DNA of 64,000 nt from Bradyrhizobium sp. 200 (GCF_023100945.1 NZ_CP064689.1:4012001-4076000); one strand, 5' to 3'; numbered from the stretch's first letter, positions 43,417 through 56,733 are shown. The notes: generated by a model from the letters alone, not told the origin. Numbers and translations: made by a program.

Positions 43417-44400
43417 ATGACCAAGAAGATCGAAGGCATCATTCCCGTGATGATCACGCCGTTCACTGCGAACGGCCGGATCGACTATCCGGGCCTCGGC
43501 CGGCTGGTGGAATGGTACATCGAGCATGGTTCGGACGTGCTGTTTGCAGTCTGTCAGTCCAGCGAGATGCAATATCTCAGCCTGGAAGAACGGGTTGAAC
43601 TCGCCGCCTTCGTCAGGAAAGCTGCAGCAGGTCGCGTGCCGGTGATCGCTTCCGGTCATATCAGCGAAAGCCTGGACGACCAGCTTGCCGAGTTGACCGC
43701 GATTGCCGCGACCGGGGTTGACGGCATGGTGCTCGTCACCAACCGTCTCGACGCCAGGCAGGAAGGCGGCAGCAAGTTCATCGACGATCTGAGCTGGCTG
43801 CTCGAACGGATGCCGACGCAGCTTCCCCTCGGCCTCTACGAATGCCCGGCGCCCTATCGCCGGCTGCTGACCGACGACGAACTGATGTTCTGCGCGGGTA
43901 CCGGCCGCTTCGTCATCCTCAAGGACGTATCCTGCGATCTCGAAACGGTCAAACGTCGCGTGGCGCTGACCAGGAGCACGCCGCTTGCCATCGTCAATGC
44001 CAATGCGGCGATTGCCTATGATGCGATGAAAGCCGGCTCACGCGGCTTCACCGGCGTGTTCACGAACTTCCACCCCGATCTCTACAAATGGATGATGACC
44101 GAGAGCGCCAGCCATCCGGCGCTGGCGGACGAACTTTCCGTTTACCTCGCGCTGTCGGCCATGGCCGAACCGATGGGCTATCCGAAGCTTGCAAAGCTCT
44201 ACCACCAGCGTCTCGGGACGTTCACCTGCACCGACAGCCGCGCCGTCACCTTCGATATCCAAGAAAAATTCTGGGCGCTGGAGCCGCTGATCGACAAGAT
44301 CGTCGAGGGCACCGAGCACTACCGGCTTCGCATTTCCGTCGCCGGCGCGAGTTATCCCGCGCCGATCAGCGGCACGGCCTCATCGCGTTCGTACAGATAA
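43417..44400 (+). CDS. Dihydrodipicolinate synthase-family lyase, divergent
   Basis: 327 residues, a TIM-barrel of the DapA/NAL family. The Schiff-base Lys169 (VILKDVSCD) and Tyr141 (LYECPAPYR) are present. The family's GTTGE-type carboxylate loop is replaced by VCQSSEMQYLS, so it is unlikely to be DapA itself. Family members cleave or form 2-keto acids; the substrate is unknown. Its end overlaps the 3' end of recG by 49 bases, convergent. Confidence 0.82.
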   Translation: MTKKIEGIIPVMITPFTANGRIDYPGLGRLVEWYIEHGSDVLFAVCQSSEMQYLSLEERVELAAFVRKAAAGRVPVIASGHISESLDDQLAELTAIAATGVDGMVLVTNRLDARQEGGSKFIDDLSWLLERMPTQLPLGLYECPAPYRRLLTDDELMFCAGTGRFVILKDVSCDLETVKRRVALTRSTPLAIVNANAAIAYDAMKAGSRGFTGVFTNFHPDLYKWMMTESASHPALADELSVYLALSAMAEPMGYPKLAKLYHQRLGTFTCTDSRAVTFDIQEKFWALEPLIDKIVEGTEHYRLRISVAGASYPAPISGTASSRSYR

Positions 44401-46460
44401 AGCAGGCAGCGCAGCGCCTCGCCGCGCTCGCCCTTCAGCTTCGGATTGTCCTTCATGATCCGCAGCGCTTCGTCGCGGGCTTGCGTGATGAGCTGGCCGT
44501 GGACGTCGGAACGCGCGATGCGATAGCCGGGCAGGCCGCTCTGGCGGATACCGAGCACGTCGCCTTCGCCCCGCAGCTTCAGATCCTCCTCGGCGATCCG
44601 AAAACCGTCGGTGGTCTCGCGGATCACCTTCAGCCGCGCCTTCGACATTTCGCCGAGCGGCTCCTTGTAGAGCAGCAGGCAGGTCGACGCCTCCGAGCCG
44701 CGCCCGATCCGGCCGCGGAGCTGGTGCAATTGCGCGAGCCCGAAGCGCTCGGCGTTCTCGATCACCATGACGGTCGCGGCGGGGACGTCGACGCCGACCT
44801 CGACCACGGTGGTCGCCACCAGCAGCCCGATCTCGTGGGCGGCGAACTGTGCCATCACGCGGTCCTTCTCCGTGCCCTTCATCTGCCCGTGGACCAGACC
44901 AACCTTGTCGTTGAAGCGTTGCCGCAGCTTTTCGAACCGCTCCGTCGCATTGGTGAGGTGCTCGGTGCCTTCGGCATCGGATTCCTCGACCAGCGGACAA
45001 ATCCAGTAGACCAGCGTGCCGGCCTTCAGCGCGCGGCCGACCGCGTCGACGACTTCGTCGAGCCGGCTGGCCGGAACCGCGCGGGTGTCGATCGGCTGGC
45101 GGCCGGCCGGCTTTTCGCGCAGTTCGGAGACGTCCATGTCGCCAAAGTATGTGAGCACCAGCGTGCGCGGGATCGGCGTCGCACTCAACACCAGCACATC
45201 GACCGCCTTGCCCTTGTTGGTCAGCACGAGCCGCTCGCGCACGCCGAAACGGTGTTGCTCGTCGACCACGGCGAGCGCCAGCGCCTTGAAGATAACGTCG
45301 TCCTGGATCAGCGCATGGGTGCCGACCAGCAGGTCGATCTCGCCCGCTTCGAGTTGCGCCAGGATCTCGCGCCGCTCCTTGCCCTTCTCGCGGCCGGTCA
45401 GGATCGCCACGCGAAGGCCGGCGCGTTCGGCCAGCGGCGCGATGGTCTTGATATGCTGGCGGGCGAGGATTTCGGTCGGCGCCATCAGCGCGGCCTGCTT
45501 GCCGGCCTCGATGACTGCAGCGGCGGCGAGCAGCGCCACGGCCGTCTTGCCGGAGCCGACATCGCCCTGCAGCAGCCGCAGCATTCGCACCGGCTGGCGC
45601 AGATCCTCGGCGATGGCGGCCATCGCCTCGCGCTGCGAGGCGGTGAGGGCATAGGGCAGCGCGTCGATGATCCTGTGGCGCAAATGGCCGTCGCCGGCGT
45701 TGCGGTCGCCGGCCGGGCGCCGCAACTGCGCGCGCACCAGCGCCAACGCCAGTTGGCCGGCCAGCAGTTCGTCAAACGCAAGGCGTGACCAGAACGGGCC
45801 GTCCGGCAGGATGTCGGTGAGTTCGAGCGGCACATGCACACGGGTCAGCGCCTCCCGGATTGGCGGAAAGCCGCAGCGGCGAATGACTTCCGGGCTGATC
45901 CACTCGGGCAAATCAGGCAGCTTTTGCAAGGCCTGCGCGATCGCGCGGCGAAGCGATCCGAGCGCGAGACCTTCCGTAAGCGGATAGACTGGATCGATGC
46001 CGGTCAGTTTTGAGAATGCCGCCTCGTCCACGACCCGGTCGGGATGCACGATCTGCGGGATGCCGTCATACATCTGCAGCGTGCCGGACACGTAGCGCTT
46101 CTCGCCGACCGGCAGCAGCTTTTCGACGTAGCCGGGCTTGGCGCGGAAGAACGTCAGCACCACGTCGCCGGTATCATCTGAGGCATAGACGAGGTAGGGC
46201 GCGCGGGAATTGCGCGGCGGGGGCGGCCGGTGGCGATCGACGGTGACCTCCAGCGTCACTACGGCTCCCTGCACAGCCTCGCGAATCTTCGGCCGCGCCC
46301 GGCGGTCGATCACGCTGGCCGGCAGATGCAGCAGCAGATCGACCAGCCGCGGCGTCTCATCGCGCGACAGCAAATAGCGCAATAGCTTGTCCTGCTTCGG
46401 CCCGACGCCGGGAAGGCTCGTGACCGGCGCAAACAGCGAATTGAGCAGGGTGGGGCGCAT
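44352..46460 (-). CDS. recG: ATP-dependent DNA helicase RecG
   Basis: 702 residues. N-terminal wedge domain, then helicase domains: Walker A LLQGDVGSGKTAVAL, DEQH-box VVDEQHRFGVRER, SATPIPRTL, and the C-terminal motifs (TTVVEVGVDVPAATVMVIEN, LHQLRGRIGRG). RecG reverses and remodels stalled replication forks. A 21-bp hairpin TTGCCGGG-tcaag-CCCGGCAA (46484-46504) lies upstream in the divergent region towards sdhE. It converges with the DapA-like gene. Confidence 0.96.
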   Translation of the reverse strand: MRPTLLNSLFAPVTSLPGVGPKQDKLLRYLLSRDETPRLVDLLLHLPASVIDRRARPKIREAVQGAVVTLEVTVDRHRPPPPRNSRAPYLVYASDDTGDVVLTFFRAKPGYVEKLLPVGEKRYVSGTLQMYDGIPQIVHPDRVVDEAAFSKLTGIDPVYPLTEGLALGSLRRAIAQALQKLPDLPEWISPEVIRRCGFPPIREALTRVHVPLELTDILPDGPFWSRLAFDELLAGQLALALVRAQLRRPAGDRNAGDGHLRHRIIDALPYALTASQREAMAAIAEDLRQPVRMLRLLQGDVGSGKTAVALLAAAAVIEAGKQAALMAPTEILARQHIKTIAPLAERAGLRVAILTGREKGKERREILAQLEAGEIDLLVGTHALIQDDVIFKALALAVVDEQHRFGVRERLVLTNKGKAVDVLVLSATPIPRTLVLTYFGDMDVSELREKPAGRQPIDTRAVPASRLDEVVDAVGRALKAGTLVYWICPLVEESDAEGTEHLTNATERFEKLRQRFNDKVGLVHGQMKGTEKDRVMAQFAAHEIGLLVATTVVEVGVDVPAATVMVIENAERFGLAQLHQLRGRIGRGSEASTCLLLYKEPLGEMSKARLKVIRETTDGFRIAEEDLKLRGEGDVLGIRQSGLPGYRIARSDVHGQLITQARDEALRIMKDNPKLKGERGEALRCLLYLYERDEAVPLIGAG

Positions 46461-46620
46461 CCATCCCTCTTCAAGATGATGGATTGCCGGGTCAAGCCCG
46501 GCAACGACGGCATTGGTGATAATTCACCGCTTAGCTAGGGCTGACATTGCCGATCCGGACCGCTATATCAACCCCGCCCGGCACGTCCGGGCTTTTGGCG
46601 TTCGAAATGGAAATAGGACA

Positions 46621-46907
46621 ATGACGGGTACGACACGATCGAGCGGTGGCCTCGACGACCGCCGCAAGCGGCTTTTGTTCCGCTGCTGGCATCGCGGTAC
46701 CCGCGAGATGGATCTCATCCTCGGGCGCTTTGCGGATGCCGAGATAGGGGGCATGCGCGATGACCAACTGGCCGAGCTCGAACGCCTGATCGAGGTGCCC
46801 GATCCCGATCTTTATGCCGCGCTGATCGGCGATACGCCGCTCGATCCGGAATATGCAGGCCCGCTGTTCGACCGTATCAAGGCGTTTCGCGCCGTGGATC
46901 ACGACGC

Positions 46908-46911
<4 letters not shown>
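46621..46911 (+). CDS. sdhE: Succinate dehydrogenase flavinylation factor
   Basis: 96 residues from MTGTTRSSGGLDDRRKRLLF, with the family core RCWHRGTREMDLILGRF (RGxxE motif). SdhE helps attach FAD to SdhA. An earlier start upstream is not family-like. Its stop overlaps the start of mfd by 4 bases (ATGA), so the pair is translationally coupled. The combination recG-sdhE-mfd is common in Rhizobiales from memory. Confidence 0.92.
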
Positions 46912-50426
<3,515 letters not shown>

Positions 50427-50441
50427 CCGAGCGTAGCATCA

Positions 50442-51698
50442 CTACGACGCCGCTCGTTGCGCGCCTTCCTGCAGTCGCGACCGCAATGACTTTGCGGAAT
50501 CGTTCGGCAGCAGCGTTGCGACCGTCACCGCCGGCTCGGAGCGTACGTCGCGCGCGCCGTGGCTGGTATGGCGCATCACGCTGGACAGCCGCCGCGCGAT
50601 GGTGTGCGCCGTCTTCAGGTCGGTTTCGGCAAAGACCACGACTACCGAGCCGTCTTGCTGGGCGGCGCCGAAATCCATTTGCCGCATCAGGCGGCTGATG
50701 ATCCGCGCGCCGTCGAATTGCGCGCGGGGATGTTCGGGATCGAACGCAAAGCGTGCGACCGACAATCCGCCGCCGCGTTGCTGCGTCTGGTAGATGGCGC
50801 TGGCAAAGTCGCGCTCGAAGGCTTCGCGGGTGAGCAGGCCGGTCCGCGCGTCGATCAGGCCATCGGCGTCGATGGCCTTCAGCGTGCGGCTCAGATGCGC
50901 TTCGAAGGCGTGCTGGCGGATCAGCGGCAGCGCCGTCGCCACCGCCTGCGCGACGTCGTCGGAGACGATTTCGAGGTTAGGCAGGTCGTAGACCGGGGCC
51001 AGATCGTTTGCCGTCACCACCACGGGAAGGTTGCGGAAACGGGCATCCTCCGTCAGCACGGTGAGAAAGGCGTCGACCACGCGCAGGCTAAAACCTTCGC
51101 CGAGCACGATGCCATCGATGTCCCGGACGTTGAGATGCTTCGCAGCCGCTTCGATCGAGAGCGCGCCGACCACGCTGGTGCGCTCGCCAAGTGCGACCGA
51201 CAGCGTCGGATAGGCGCCGCCGCGGCCGATCAGCAGCACGGTCGCGTCGCGCGCTGGATCGATATGCGACATCGCCATCGGCGTTGCTGGCTCCAGCCGG
51301 CGCATGACGGTCGCATGCAACGACCGCACGCGCAGTGCGGCACGGAGGCGAGCCACCAGACGGACGGGGCCGGCTTGGGGTTGCGAGGTTTGGGCTTGCG
51401 GGATTTGGCTCTGAAAGAACGGAATGACGTTGTCTGGAAGCGGGACCTGCGGATCGACCGAGATCAGCGGCAGATAGGGCTGGCGTGCCGCAACCCGCGC
51501 TGCCAGCTCCGCCAGTCCGGCTTCATCAGTGTCGGAGGTTGCGGCCAGCACGGCGGCCGGCTGCACCTGCTCGACGGCGCGCGCCGCATCCGTCCACTCG
51601 GTCTCGACCACCGGAAACAGCCTCGCGAGGTCGAGCGTGGCGGCAAAGGACGGCCGTCTCGCAGTCGACACGACGAGGATCGGACCTTGTTGGGACAT
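50442..51698 (-). CDS. Degenerate GGDEF-type protein
   Basis: 418 residues. Two receiver-like modules in the N-terminal two-thirds (TVLLIGRGGAYPTLSVALGE; VVDAFLTVLTEDARFRNLPV VVTAND) and a C-terminal diguanylate cyclase-like domain beginning DARTGLLTREAFERDFASAI. Where GGDEF cyclases have their (G/S)G(D/E)EF signature, this reads DGSVVVVFAETD, so the catalytic motif is lost. The layout resembles PleD-like receiver-receiver-GGDEF proteins. Probably a binding or scaffold role. Downstream of the degenerate adenylating protein with 151 bases between, same strand. Confidence 0.7.
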   Translation of the reverse strand: MSQQGPILVVSTARRPSFAATLDLARLFPVVETEWTDAARAVEQVQPAAVLAATSDTDEAGLAELAARVAARQPYLPLISVDPQVPLPDNVIPFFQSQIPQAQTSQPQAGPVRLVARLRAALRVRSLHATVMRRLEPATPMAMSHIDPARDATVLLIGRGGAYPTLSVALGERTSVVGALSIEAAAKHLNVRDIDGIVLGEGFSLRVVDAFLTVLTEDARFRNLPVVVTANDLAPVYDLPNLEIVSDDVAQAVATALPLIRQHAFEAHLSRTLKAIDADGLIDARTGLLTREAFERDFASAIYQTQQRGGGLSVARFAFDPEHPRAQFDGARIISRLMRQMDFGAAQQDGSVVVVFAETDLKTAHTIARRLSSVMRHTSHGARDVRSEPAVTVATLLPNDSAKSLRSRLQEGAQRAAS

Positions 51699-51849
51699 CT
51701 TGAGAAACTCGGATCAGGCGCGTATCTTTTGCTTTGACGCGTTTTCTTCACGCGAACCGGTATCCACTTCGCTCGAAAACGCTATCGTAGCCGGCGATCC
51801 TAGTTTGCGGCGCTTAATGCTGCGTCAACGCCGCCCCTGACGGCGGCTC

Positions 51850-53355
51850 TCAGGCGGCGTTGCTCCGATCGCGAAATGCTTCCACCATCAATGGGTTAAG
51901 ACCGAGTTCTGTCAGGGCGTCGCGGGCGCGCGCATTATCGAGCGCGCGACCGGCGAGCCGATGGCCGCTGATGCGGTCGGGTAGTGCCGTCAGGAGTGCG
52001 CCCTGGCCGAGGCGGCGCGCCCATTCCTGTAGATCCTGCGCCAGGAACCGGTAGCCGCCGACCGCCATGACCCCCGACGGCGGCGCAGTGATATTGACCG
52101 CGCCGGTCACGCGGTCGAGCCGGGCCGCGTAGTCGGTATCGACATAGTCGCGCGTCGGCGAGGCGATCAGGGAGTCGCTCGGCGGCGGTGGCGGCGCATA
52201 GGCCGCGACCGGCACCATGGGCCCGCGCAATCCCAACGTCCCGCGCGGCGTCAGCAGAACCTCGCCCGCGATCGACGATCCCGGCAATTCGCGCGGCGCG
52301 CCATGGGGCCCGGGCTTGATCAGAGCCGGCGAGCCGTCCTCCGCGATCCGGCGCGCGCCGAATAATCCGGCCTCGCCGAACAGATAGACATCCGTCAGCG
52401 TCGCCTGCTGGGCGGACCAGCACGCGCTGGAGCCGACCTGTTCCGGCGTGCGCCACAGGCCGATGACCTTGCGCAGGCTTGGCATCCGCGCGGCGAGGTC
52501 CAGTTCGTCGAGCCGCAATGCCAGTTGGGCAGGTGCAACCAGCGTATCGCAGGCCTGCTCGTTAATCTGTTGCTCCAGCACCTCGTCGTCGAACGGATGG
52601 TGCAGCACCAGCGTTCCGCCCGACAGCAGCCAGACCGCCAGCGACGAGGCGAGGCCGGCAAACGACATCGGCGAGAAGGCCGACAGGACAGTCGCGCCCT
52701 GCGGCACGTCACTTTCGAGCGACATCGCAAGGCCGCCGGCAATCAGGCCGAGATGGGCGCGCGGGACCGGCCGGAAGCCGTCCGAGGTGACGTCGAAGGA
52801 AATCAGCGCCGCCTTGCGGCCGTCCTGGATCACGGGACGCGTGGTCAGGGATTCCCGGAAAATCGCGTTGTCGAGCGAGGCCATGCCTTCGGGCAGGTCG
52901 CTGCCGAAGCCGCAGACATGTCGGATCGAGAACGCTTCGGCGGCGGCGTTCATGGCGATATCTGAATAGATCACGCCGTCGATCTTGCCCGTGGTCACGA
53001 TTGCCCGCGCGGCGGTGCGGTTGAGCGCCATGGTCAATTCCGACTGCCGCCAGAGCAGCGGCAGCACCGCAACCACGAGGCCGGCGCGGAAGGCGGCGAG
53101 CACGGTGAGCGCGAATTCGATGGTGTTGGGCAGTTGAACCGCGATCACGGAATTGGACGGCAAGCCGGATTCGATGAAGTGCGCGGCCAGCGACGAGATC
53201 ATGCGGTCGGCCTGCGCGAAGGTAAGGCGCTTCGGCGGCTGGCCGGTGATGCGCGGCTTGTTGAGGGGATCGACCAGCGCCAGCGCATCCGGCTGCCGTG
53301 CCAGGTTCCGTTTGAACAACGTATCGAGCGTTGGCGAGGCGGTAGGCTGGGTCAC
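51850..53355 (-). CDS. Degenerate AMP-binding (acyl-adenylate) enzyme-like protein
   Basis: 501 residues with the ANL superfamily fold: FKRNLARQPDALALVDP, KRLTFAQADRMISSLAAHFI, the AFRAGLVVAVLPLLW region and YLFGEAGLFGARR in the A5 zone. But the P-loop A3, usually TSGTTGxPKG, reads SFDVTSDGFRPVPRAH, and no C-terminal lysine motif (PKTxxGK) is seen. So it probably cannot adenylate. It may bind a lipid or acyl ligand, or be a relic kept for regulation. Upstream partner of the degenerate GGDEF gene. Confidence 0.7.
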   Translation of the reverse strand: MTQPTASPTLDTLFKRNLARQPDALALVDPLNKPRITGQPPKRLTFAQADRMISSLAAHFIESGLPSNSVIAVQLPNTIEFALTVLAAFRAGLVVAVLPLLWRQSELTMALNRTAARAIVTTGKIDGVIYSDIAMNAAAEAFSIRHVCGFGSDLPEGMASLDNAIFRESLTTRPVIQDGRKAALISFDVTSDGFRPVPRAHLGLIAGGLAMSLESDVPQGATVLSAFSPMSFAGLASSLAVWLLSGGTLVLHHPFDDEVLEQQINEQACDTLVAPAQLALRLDELDLAARMPSLRKVIGLWRTPEQVGSSACWSAQQATLTDVYLFGEAGLFGARRIAEDGSPALIKPGPHGAPRELPGSSIAGEVLLTPRGTLGLRGPMVPVAAYAPPPPPSDSLIASPTRDYVDTDYAARLDRVTGAVNITAPPSGVMAVGGYRFLAQDLQEWARRLGQGALLTALPDRISGHRLAGRALDNARARDALTELGLNPLMVEAFRDRSNAA

Positions 53356-53413
53356 GGTGTTACTTCGGTTCTGTCGCGGGGGTTGGATCGCTTGGCGGGT
53401 TCACTTGGTGAGT

Positions 53414-55240
53414 TCATTTCGTTTCCGGCTTCTGCCACCAGGTTTCCGGCAGGTAGCCCGTCAACGCGGTCGCTGCAGGCATTTCTACCCGATTCCACCG
53501 CGCAATCCATTGCTCCTCCACGTTAAACACAGGGATGGCGTAGAAGCCCGATATCAGCGCACGGTCGAGCGCCCGCACGGCGGAGACGAAGGCCGGACGC
53601 TCGCGCGCTTCGAGCAGCGCCGCAATCAGTGCGTCGATGGCGGGCTCCTTGGCCCCCATGTAATTCCGCGTGCCGGGAATGTCCGCGGCCTGGCTGCCCC
53701 AATAGAAGGATTGCTCGTTGCCGGGGGACAGCGATTGATCCCAGCGGTTCTGCAGCATGTCGAATTCGTAGCCGAGCCGGCGCTGGTCGAACTGCACGGG
53801 ATCGACCGCGCGAACGCTGGCCTCGATGCCGGCGCGCTTGAGGTCGCGCTGATAGGCCAGCGCGATCCGCTCCTGATCGCGCGTCGTCGCCAGGATTTCG
53901 AAGGTGAGGGGGATTTTGGTGGAACGCTGCCGCAACACGGTTCCATCGAGATCGTAGCCTGCTTCCGACAGCAATTTTAGCGCGCTGCGCAGCGTCGTGC
54001 GGTCGCGCCCCGATCCGTCGGTGACGGGCAGGCGGTAGCTGCCGTCGAGAATATCCGGCCGGATGCGCTCAAGGAACGGCTTCAAAAGCTCGCGCTCGCG
54101 CTCATCGGCCGGGCGGGCATAGGCGGATAGTTCGGACCCTGCGAAGAAGCCCGCTGAACGCGTGTAGAGCCCGAAAAAGTAATTGCGATTGATCCACTCG
54201 AAATCGAACAGCAGCGTCAGCGCCTGCCGCACGCGGATGTCCGAAAACACCGGACGGCGCGTGTTGAACACTAGGAATTCCGCCGGCTGCGGCATCCCGG
54301 TCTTGATGGTATCGCGGATCACCTCGCCGCTGCGGGCCGCCGGAAAATCGTAGCCGTCGTGCCAGCGCAGCGGTTCGTGCTCGACGCGAAAGTCGTAGAG
54401 GCCGCGCTTGAACGCCTCGAACAGGCCGTTGGATTCGCGGTAGAAGTCGAGCCTGATCTCGGCGAAATTCCACAAGCCACGATTGACCGGCAGGTCGCGG
54501 CCCCAATAATCGGGATTGCGGGTCAGCGTGACGCTGGCTCCCGGCTTGACGGCAGTGACGCGATAGGGGCCGGAACCGATCGGTCCCGTCATCGTGGTTT
54601 CCTCAAACGTCGCCGGATCGACCGCGTGCCGCGGCAGGACCGGCATCAGGCCGAGGATCAGCGGCAGCTCGCGGTCATTGGCGCCGCCGAAATCGAACCG
54701 TACCGTGAGCGGATCGGGCGCTTCGGCCTTTGCGACCTTGGAATAATACTGGCGGTGATTGGGGCGGCCCTTGTCGCGCAGCAGGGCCCACGAAAACAGG
54801 ACGTCCTCTGCCGTGACCGGCTTGCCATCGGCGAAGCGCGCTTTGGGATCGAGGTGGAAGGTGACATAGCTGCGCGCGTCATCGGTCTCGATGCTTTTTG
54901 CCAGCAAGCCATAGAGCGTGAAAGCCTCGTCATTGCCGCGCGCCATCAGGCTCTCGACCACAAAGCCCCTCATCTGCTGAACGGCGAGGCCGCGAACGAT
55001 CAGGGGATTGAGGCTGTCGAAGGTTCCGAGGATGCCCCAGACCAAACGCCCGCCCTTCGGCGCATCGGGATTGGCGTAGGGCATGTGCTTGAAGCCGGGG
55101 GGAAGGGCCGGTGCGCCATGCATCGCCAGCGCGTGGCTTTCGGCCGCCTTTGCTTCCCAGAACGGCGCGAGCGGCATTACACCCAGCGCGAGGGCGACAC
55201 ACGCCAATGCACGCAGGCGGATACGCCCGCAGACGGTCAT
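53414..55240 (-). CDS. Extracellular solute-binding protein family 5 (peptide ABC uptake)
   Basis: About 608 residues from MTVCGRIRLRALACVALALG, a signal peptide; an in-frame GTG at 55273 adds 11 residues. Family 5 landmarks: GGRLVWGILGTFDSLNPLIV, DPLTVRFDFGG, and IRVRQALTLLFDFEWINRNY FFGLYTRSAGFF as in YejA-like microcin-C/peptide-binding proteins. It delivers oligopeptides to an ABC permease not in this window. It ends near the divergent AMP-binding-like gene. Function as YejA type is inferred. Confidence 0.85.
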   Translation of the reverse strand: MTVCGRIRLRALACVALALGVMPLAPFWEAKAAESHALAMHGAPALPPGFKHMPYANPDAPKGGRLVWGILGTFDSLNPLIVRGLAVQQMRGFVVESLMARGNDEAFTLYGLLAKSIETDDARSYVTFHLDPKARFADGKPVTAEDVLFSWALLRDKGRPNHRQYYSKVAKAEAPDPLTVRFDFGGANDRELPLILGLMPVLPRHAVDPATFEETTMTGPIGSGPYRVTAVKPGASVTLTRNPDYWGRDLPVNRGLWNFAEIRLDFYRESNGLFEAFKRGLYDFRVEHEPLRWHDGYDFPAARSGEVIRDTIKTGMPQPAEFLVFNTRRPVFSDIRVRQALTLLFDFEWINRNYFFGLYTRSAGFFAGSELSAYARPADERERELLKPFLERIRPDILDGSYRLPVTDGSGRDRTTLRSALKLLSEAGYDLDGTVLRQRSTKIPLTFEILATTRDQERIALAYQRDLKRAGIEASVRAVDPVQFDQRRLGYEFDMLQNRWDQSLSPGNEQSFYWGSQAADIPGTRNYMGAKEPAIDALIAALLEARERPAFVSAVRALDRALISGFYAIPVFNVEEQWIARWNRVEMPAATALTGYLPETWWQKPETK

Positions 55241-55501
55241 AGGCAGGCGGGATTTTGATTCGAAAATGCGCACGCGAAAGCTTTACCATAGGCTTCGGCC
55301 TAGACCTTTCGGGGAATGCCAAAGATGCTTGTCGGCATTGATCTTTTCGTCTGCCGCTGTATTGAAGGCGGGCAGTTGATAATGGCGGGAACACCTGTCA
55401 CGTATCCGCCTCAATTGCCAACGAGACAGCCGCCCCAGCGCGGCTAGGTGTCGGTGCCTGTAGCGGTTTCGGGCGCTGCGGTTCAGAAAGGGTTTTCCGC
55501 A

Positions 55502-56329
55502 ATGAATTTCCGTATCTTGGCCGGATCGATCCGGCCGCGTGGACAGGTCTTGCGTGGACAGGTCTTGGCCCTGTTGGCGGCCTCGGCATTGTCGGCAACG
55601 TTGATCGCGACGGGCGCACAGGCCCAGCAGCCTGCGCCGACGCCCGGTGCCCCCAAGGCCGCGCCCGCCGCGCCGAAAGCGCCTGCGGCGGCTCCGAAGG
55701 CTGCTCCCAAGGCCGGCGCGCCGGCCGCGCAAGCCCCTCCGGCTGGCGCTCCCGCTGCCGGCGCCCAGCCGCAGGAACAGCAGGTCCAACTCATCTACGC
55801 GCCTTGGACCAAGTTCTGTCTCAAGGGGCAGGAAGCCGGCGCCAAGCAGGTTTGCTTCACCGGCAAGGACGGGCGCATCGAGTCCGGCCAGCCCGTCATC
55901 GCCGCCGTCATCATCGAGCCGGAAGGCGAGCCGAAGAAGCTTCTGCGCGTGACGCTGCCGCTCGGCATGCAGCTCGTGCACGGAACCCGGATCATCGTCG
56001 ACAACAATCCGCCGCTGCAGGGCCCCTACGTCATCTGCTTCCAGAACGGTTGCATGTCCGACTACGAAGCAACCCCGGAGCTGATCGCCAGCCTGAAGAA
56101 GGGCCAGAATCTCGTTGTTCAGGCGATCAATTCCAATGGCGCGCCGCTGACGCTGCCGCTGCCGCTCGCGGGCGAATTCGCCAAGGCCTATGACGGTCCG
56201 CCGACCGATCCGAAGGTGTTCGAGGAAAACCAGAAGAAGCTGCAGGAGGAGCTGCAGAAGCGGGCTGAAGAGCAGCGCAAGAAGCTCGAGGGAACTGGCG
56301 GCGCCGGCGCCAATCCGGCGGCAAAGTAA
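55502..56329 (+). CDS. Invasion-associated locus B family protein
   Basis: 275 residues from MNFRILAGSIRPRGQVLRGQ VLALLAASAL, a signal peptide with a small direct duplication (RGQVL-RGQVL). An Ala/Pro low-complexity linker precedes the IalB domain: YAPWTKFCLKGQEAGAKQVCF, VPLGMQLVHG-type wording as TLPLGMQLVHGTRIIVDNNP, FQNGCMSDYEATPELIASLK, with paired Cys. IalB was named in Bartonella; many alphaproteobacteria carry periplasmic members of unknown role. Ended by the terminator at 56354. Confidence 0.88.
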   Translation: MNFRILAGSIRPRGQVLRGQVLALLAASALSATLIATGAQAQQPAPTPGAPKAAPAAPKAPAAAPKAAPKAGAPAAQAPPAGAPAAGAQPQEQQVQLIYAPWTKFCLKGQEAGAKQVCFTGKDGRIESGQPVIAAVIIEPEGEPKKLLRVTLPLGMQLVHGTRIIVDNNPPLQGPYVICFQNGCMSDYEATPELIASLKKGQNLVVQAINSNGAPLTLPLPLAGEFAKAYDGPPTDPKVFEENQKKLQEELQKRAEEQRKKLEGTGGAGANPAAK

Positions 56330-56353
56330 TAGCCGCATCGTTCGACAAAACAC

Positions 56354-56384
56354 AAAAGGCGCCCGACCGGGGCGCCTTTTTTTG
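56354..56384. terminator. Intrinsic terminator after the IalB-like gene
   Basis: Stem AAAAGGCGCC (56354-56363) / GGCGCCTTTT (56371-56380) with a 7-base loop and a T-run TTTTTTTG on the plus strand. A-run on the other side, so it may also end hspQ. Confidence 0.95.
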
Positions 56385-56400
56385 TTGGGTGGAGATTGCG

Positions 56401-56733
56401 CTAATTCAGCGACGGATTGCGCGGGCGGTAGCCGCCTGACTTGTCCTTCACGAAGATCTCGGCCACCTGCGAATGCCGGATCGGCTCGCCTGAATCATCC
56501 GGCAGCAGGTTTTGTTCGGAGACATAGGCGACGTATTCGGACTCCGAATTTTCCGCGAGCAGGTGATAGAACGGCTGATCCTTGTGGGGCCGGACTTCCT
56601 CGGGAATCGACAACCACCATTCCTCGGTATTGTTGAATTCCGGATCGATATCGAAAATCACGCCGCGGAATGAAAACACCCGGTGGCGGACAATCTGCCC
56701 GATCTGAAATTTGGCGGTGCGCGCTTTGATCAT
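56401..56733 (-). CDS. hspQ: Heat-shock protein HspQ
   Basis: 110 residues. MIKARTAKFQIGQIVRHRVF SFRGVIFDIDPEF, then WWLSIPEEVRPHKDQPFYHL LAENSESEYVAYVSEQNLLPDD is the HspQ/YccV (hemimethylated DNA-binding) fold. In E. coli HspQ modulates Lon protease substrates and heat response. It stands alone, antisense to and ended by the shared terminator with the IalB-like gene. Confidence 0.93.
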   Translation of the reverse strand: MIKARTAKFQIGQIVRHRVFSFRGVIFDIDPEFNNTEEWWLSIPEEVRPHKDQPFYHLLAENSESEYVAYVSEQNLLPDDSGEPIRHSQVAEIFVKDKSGGYRPRNPSLN

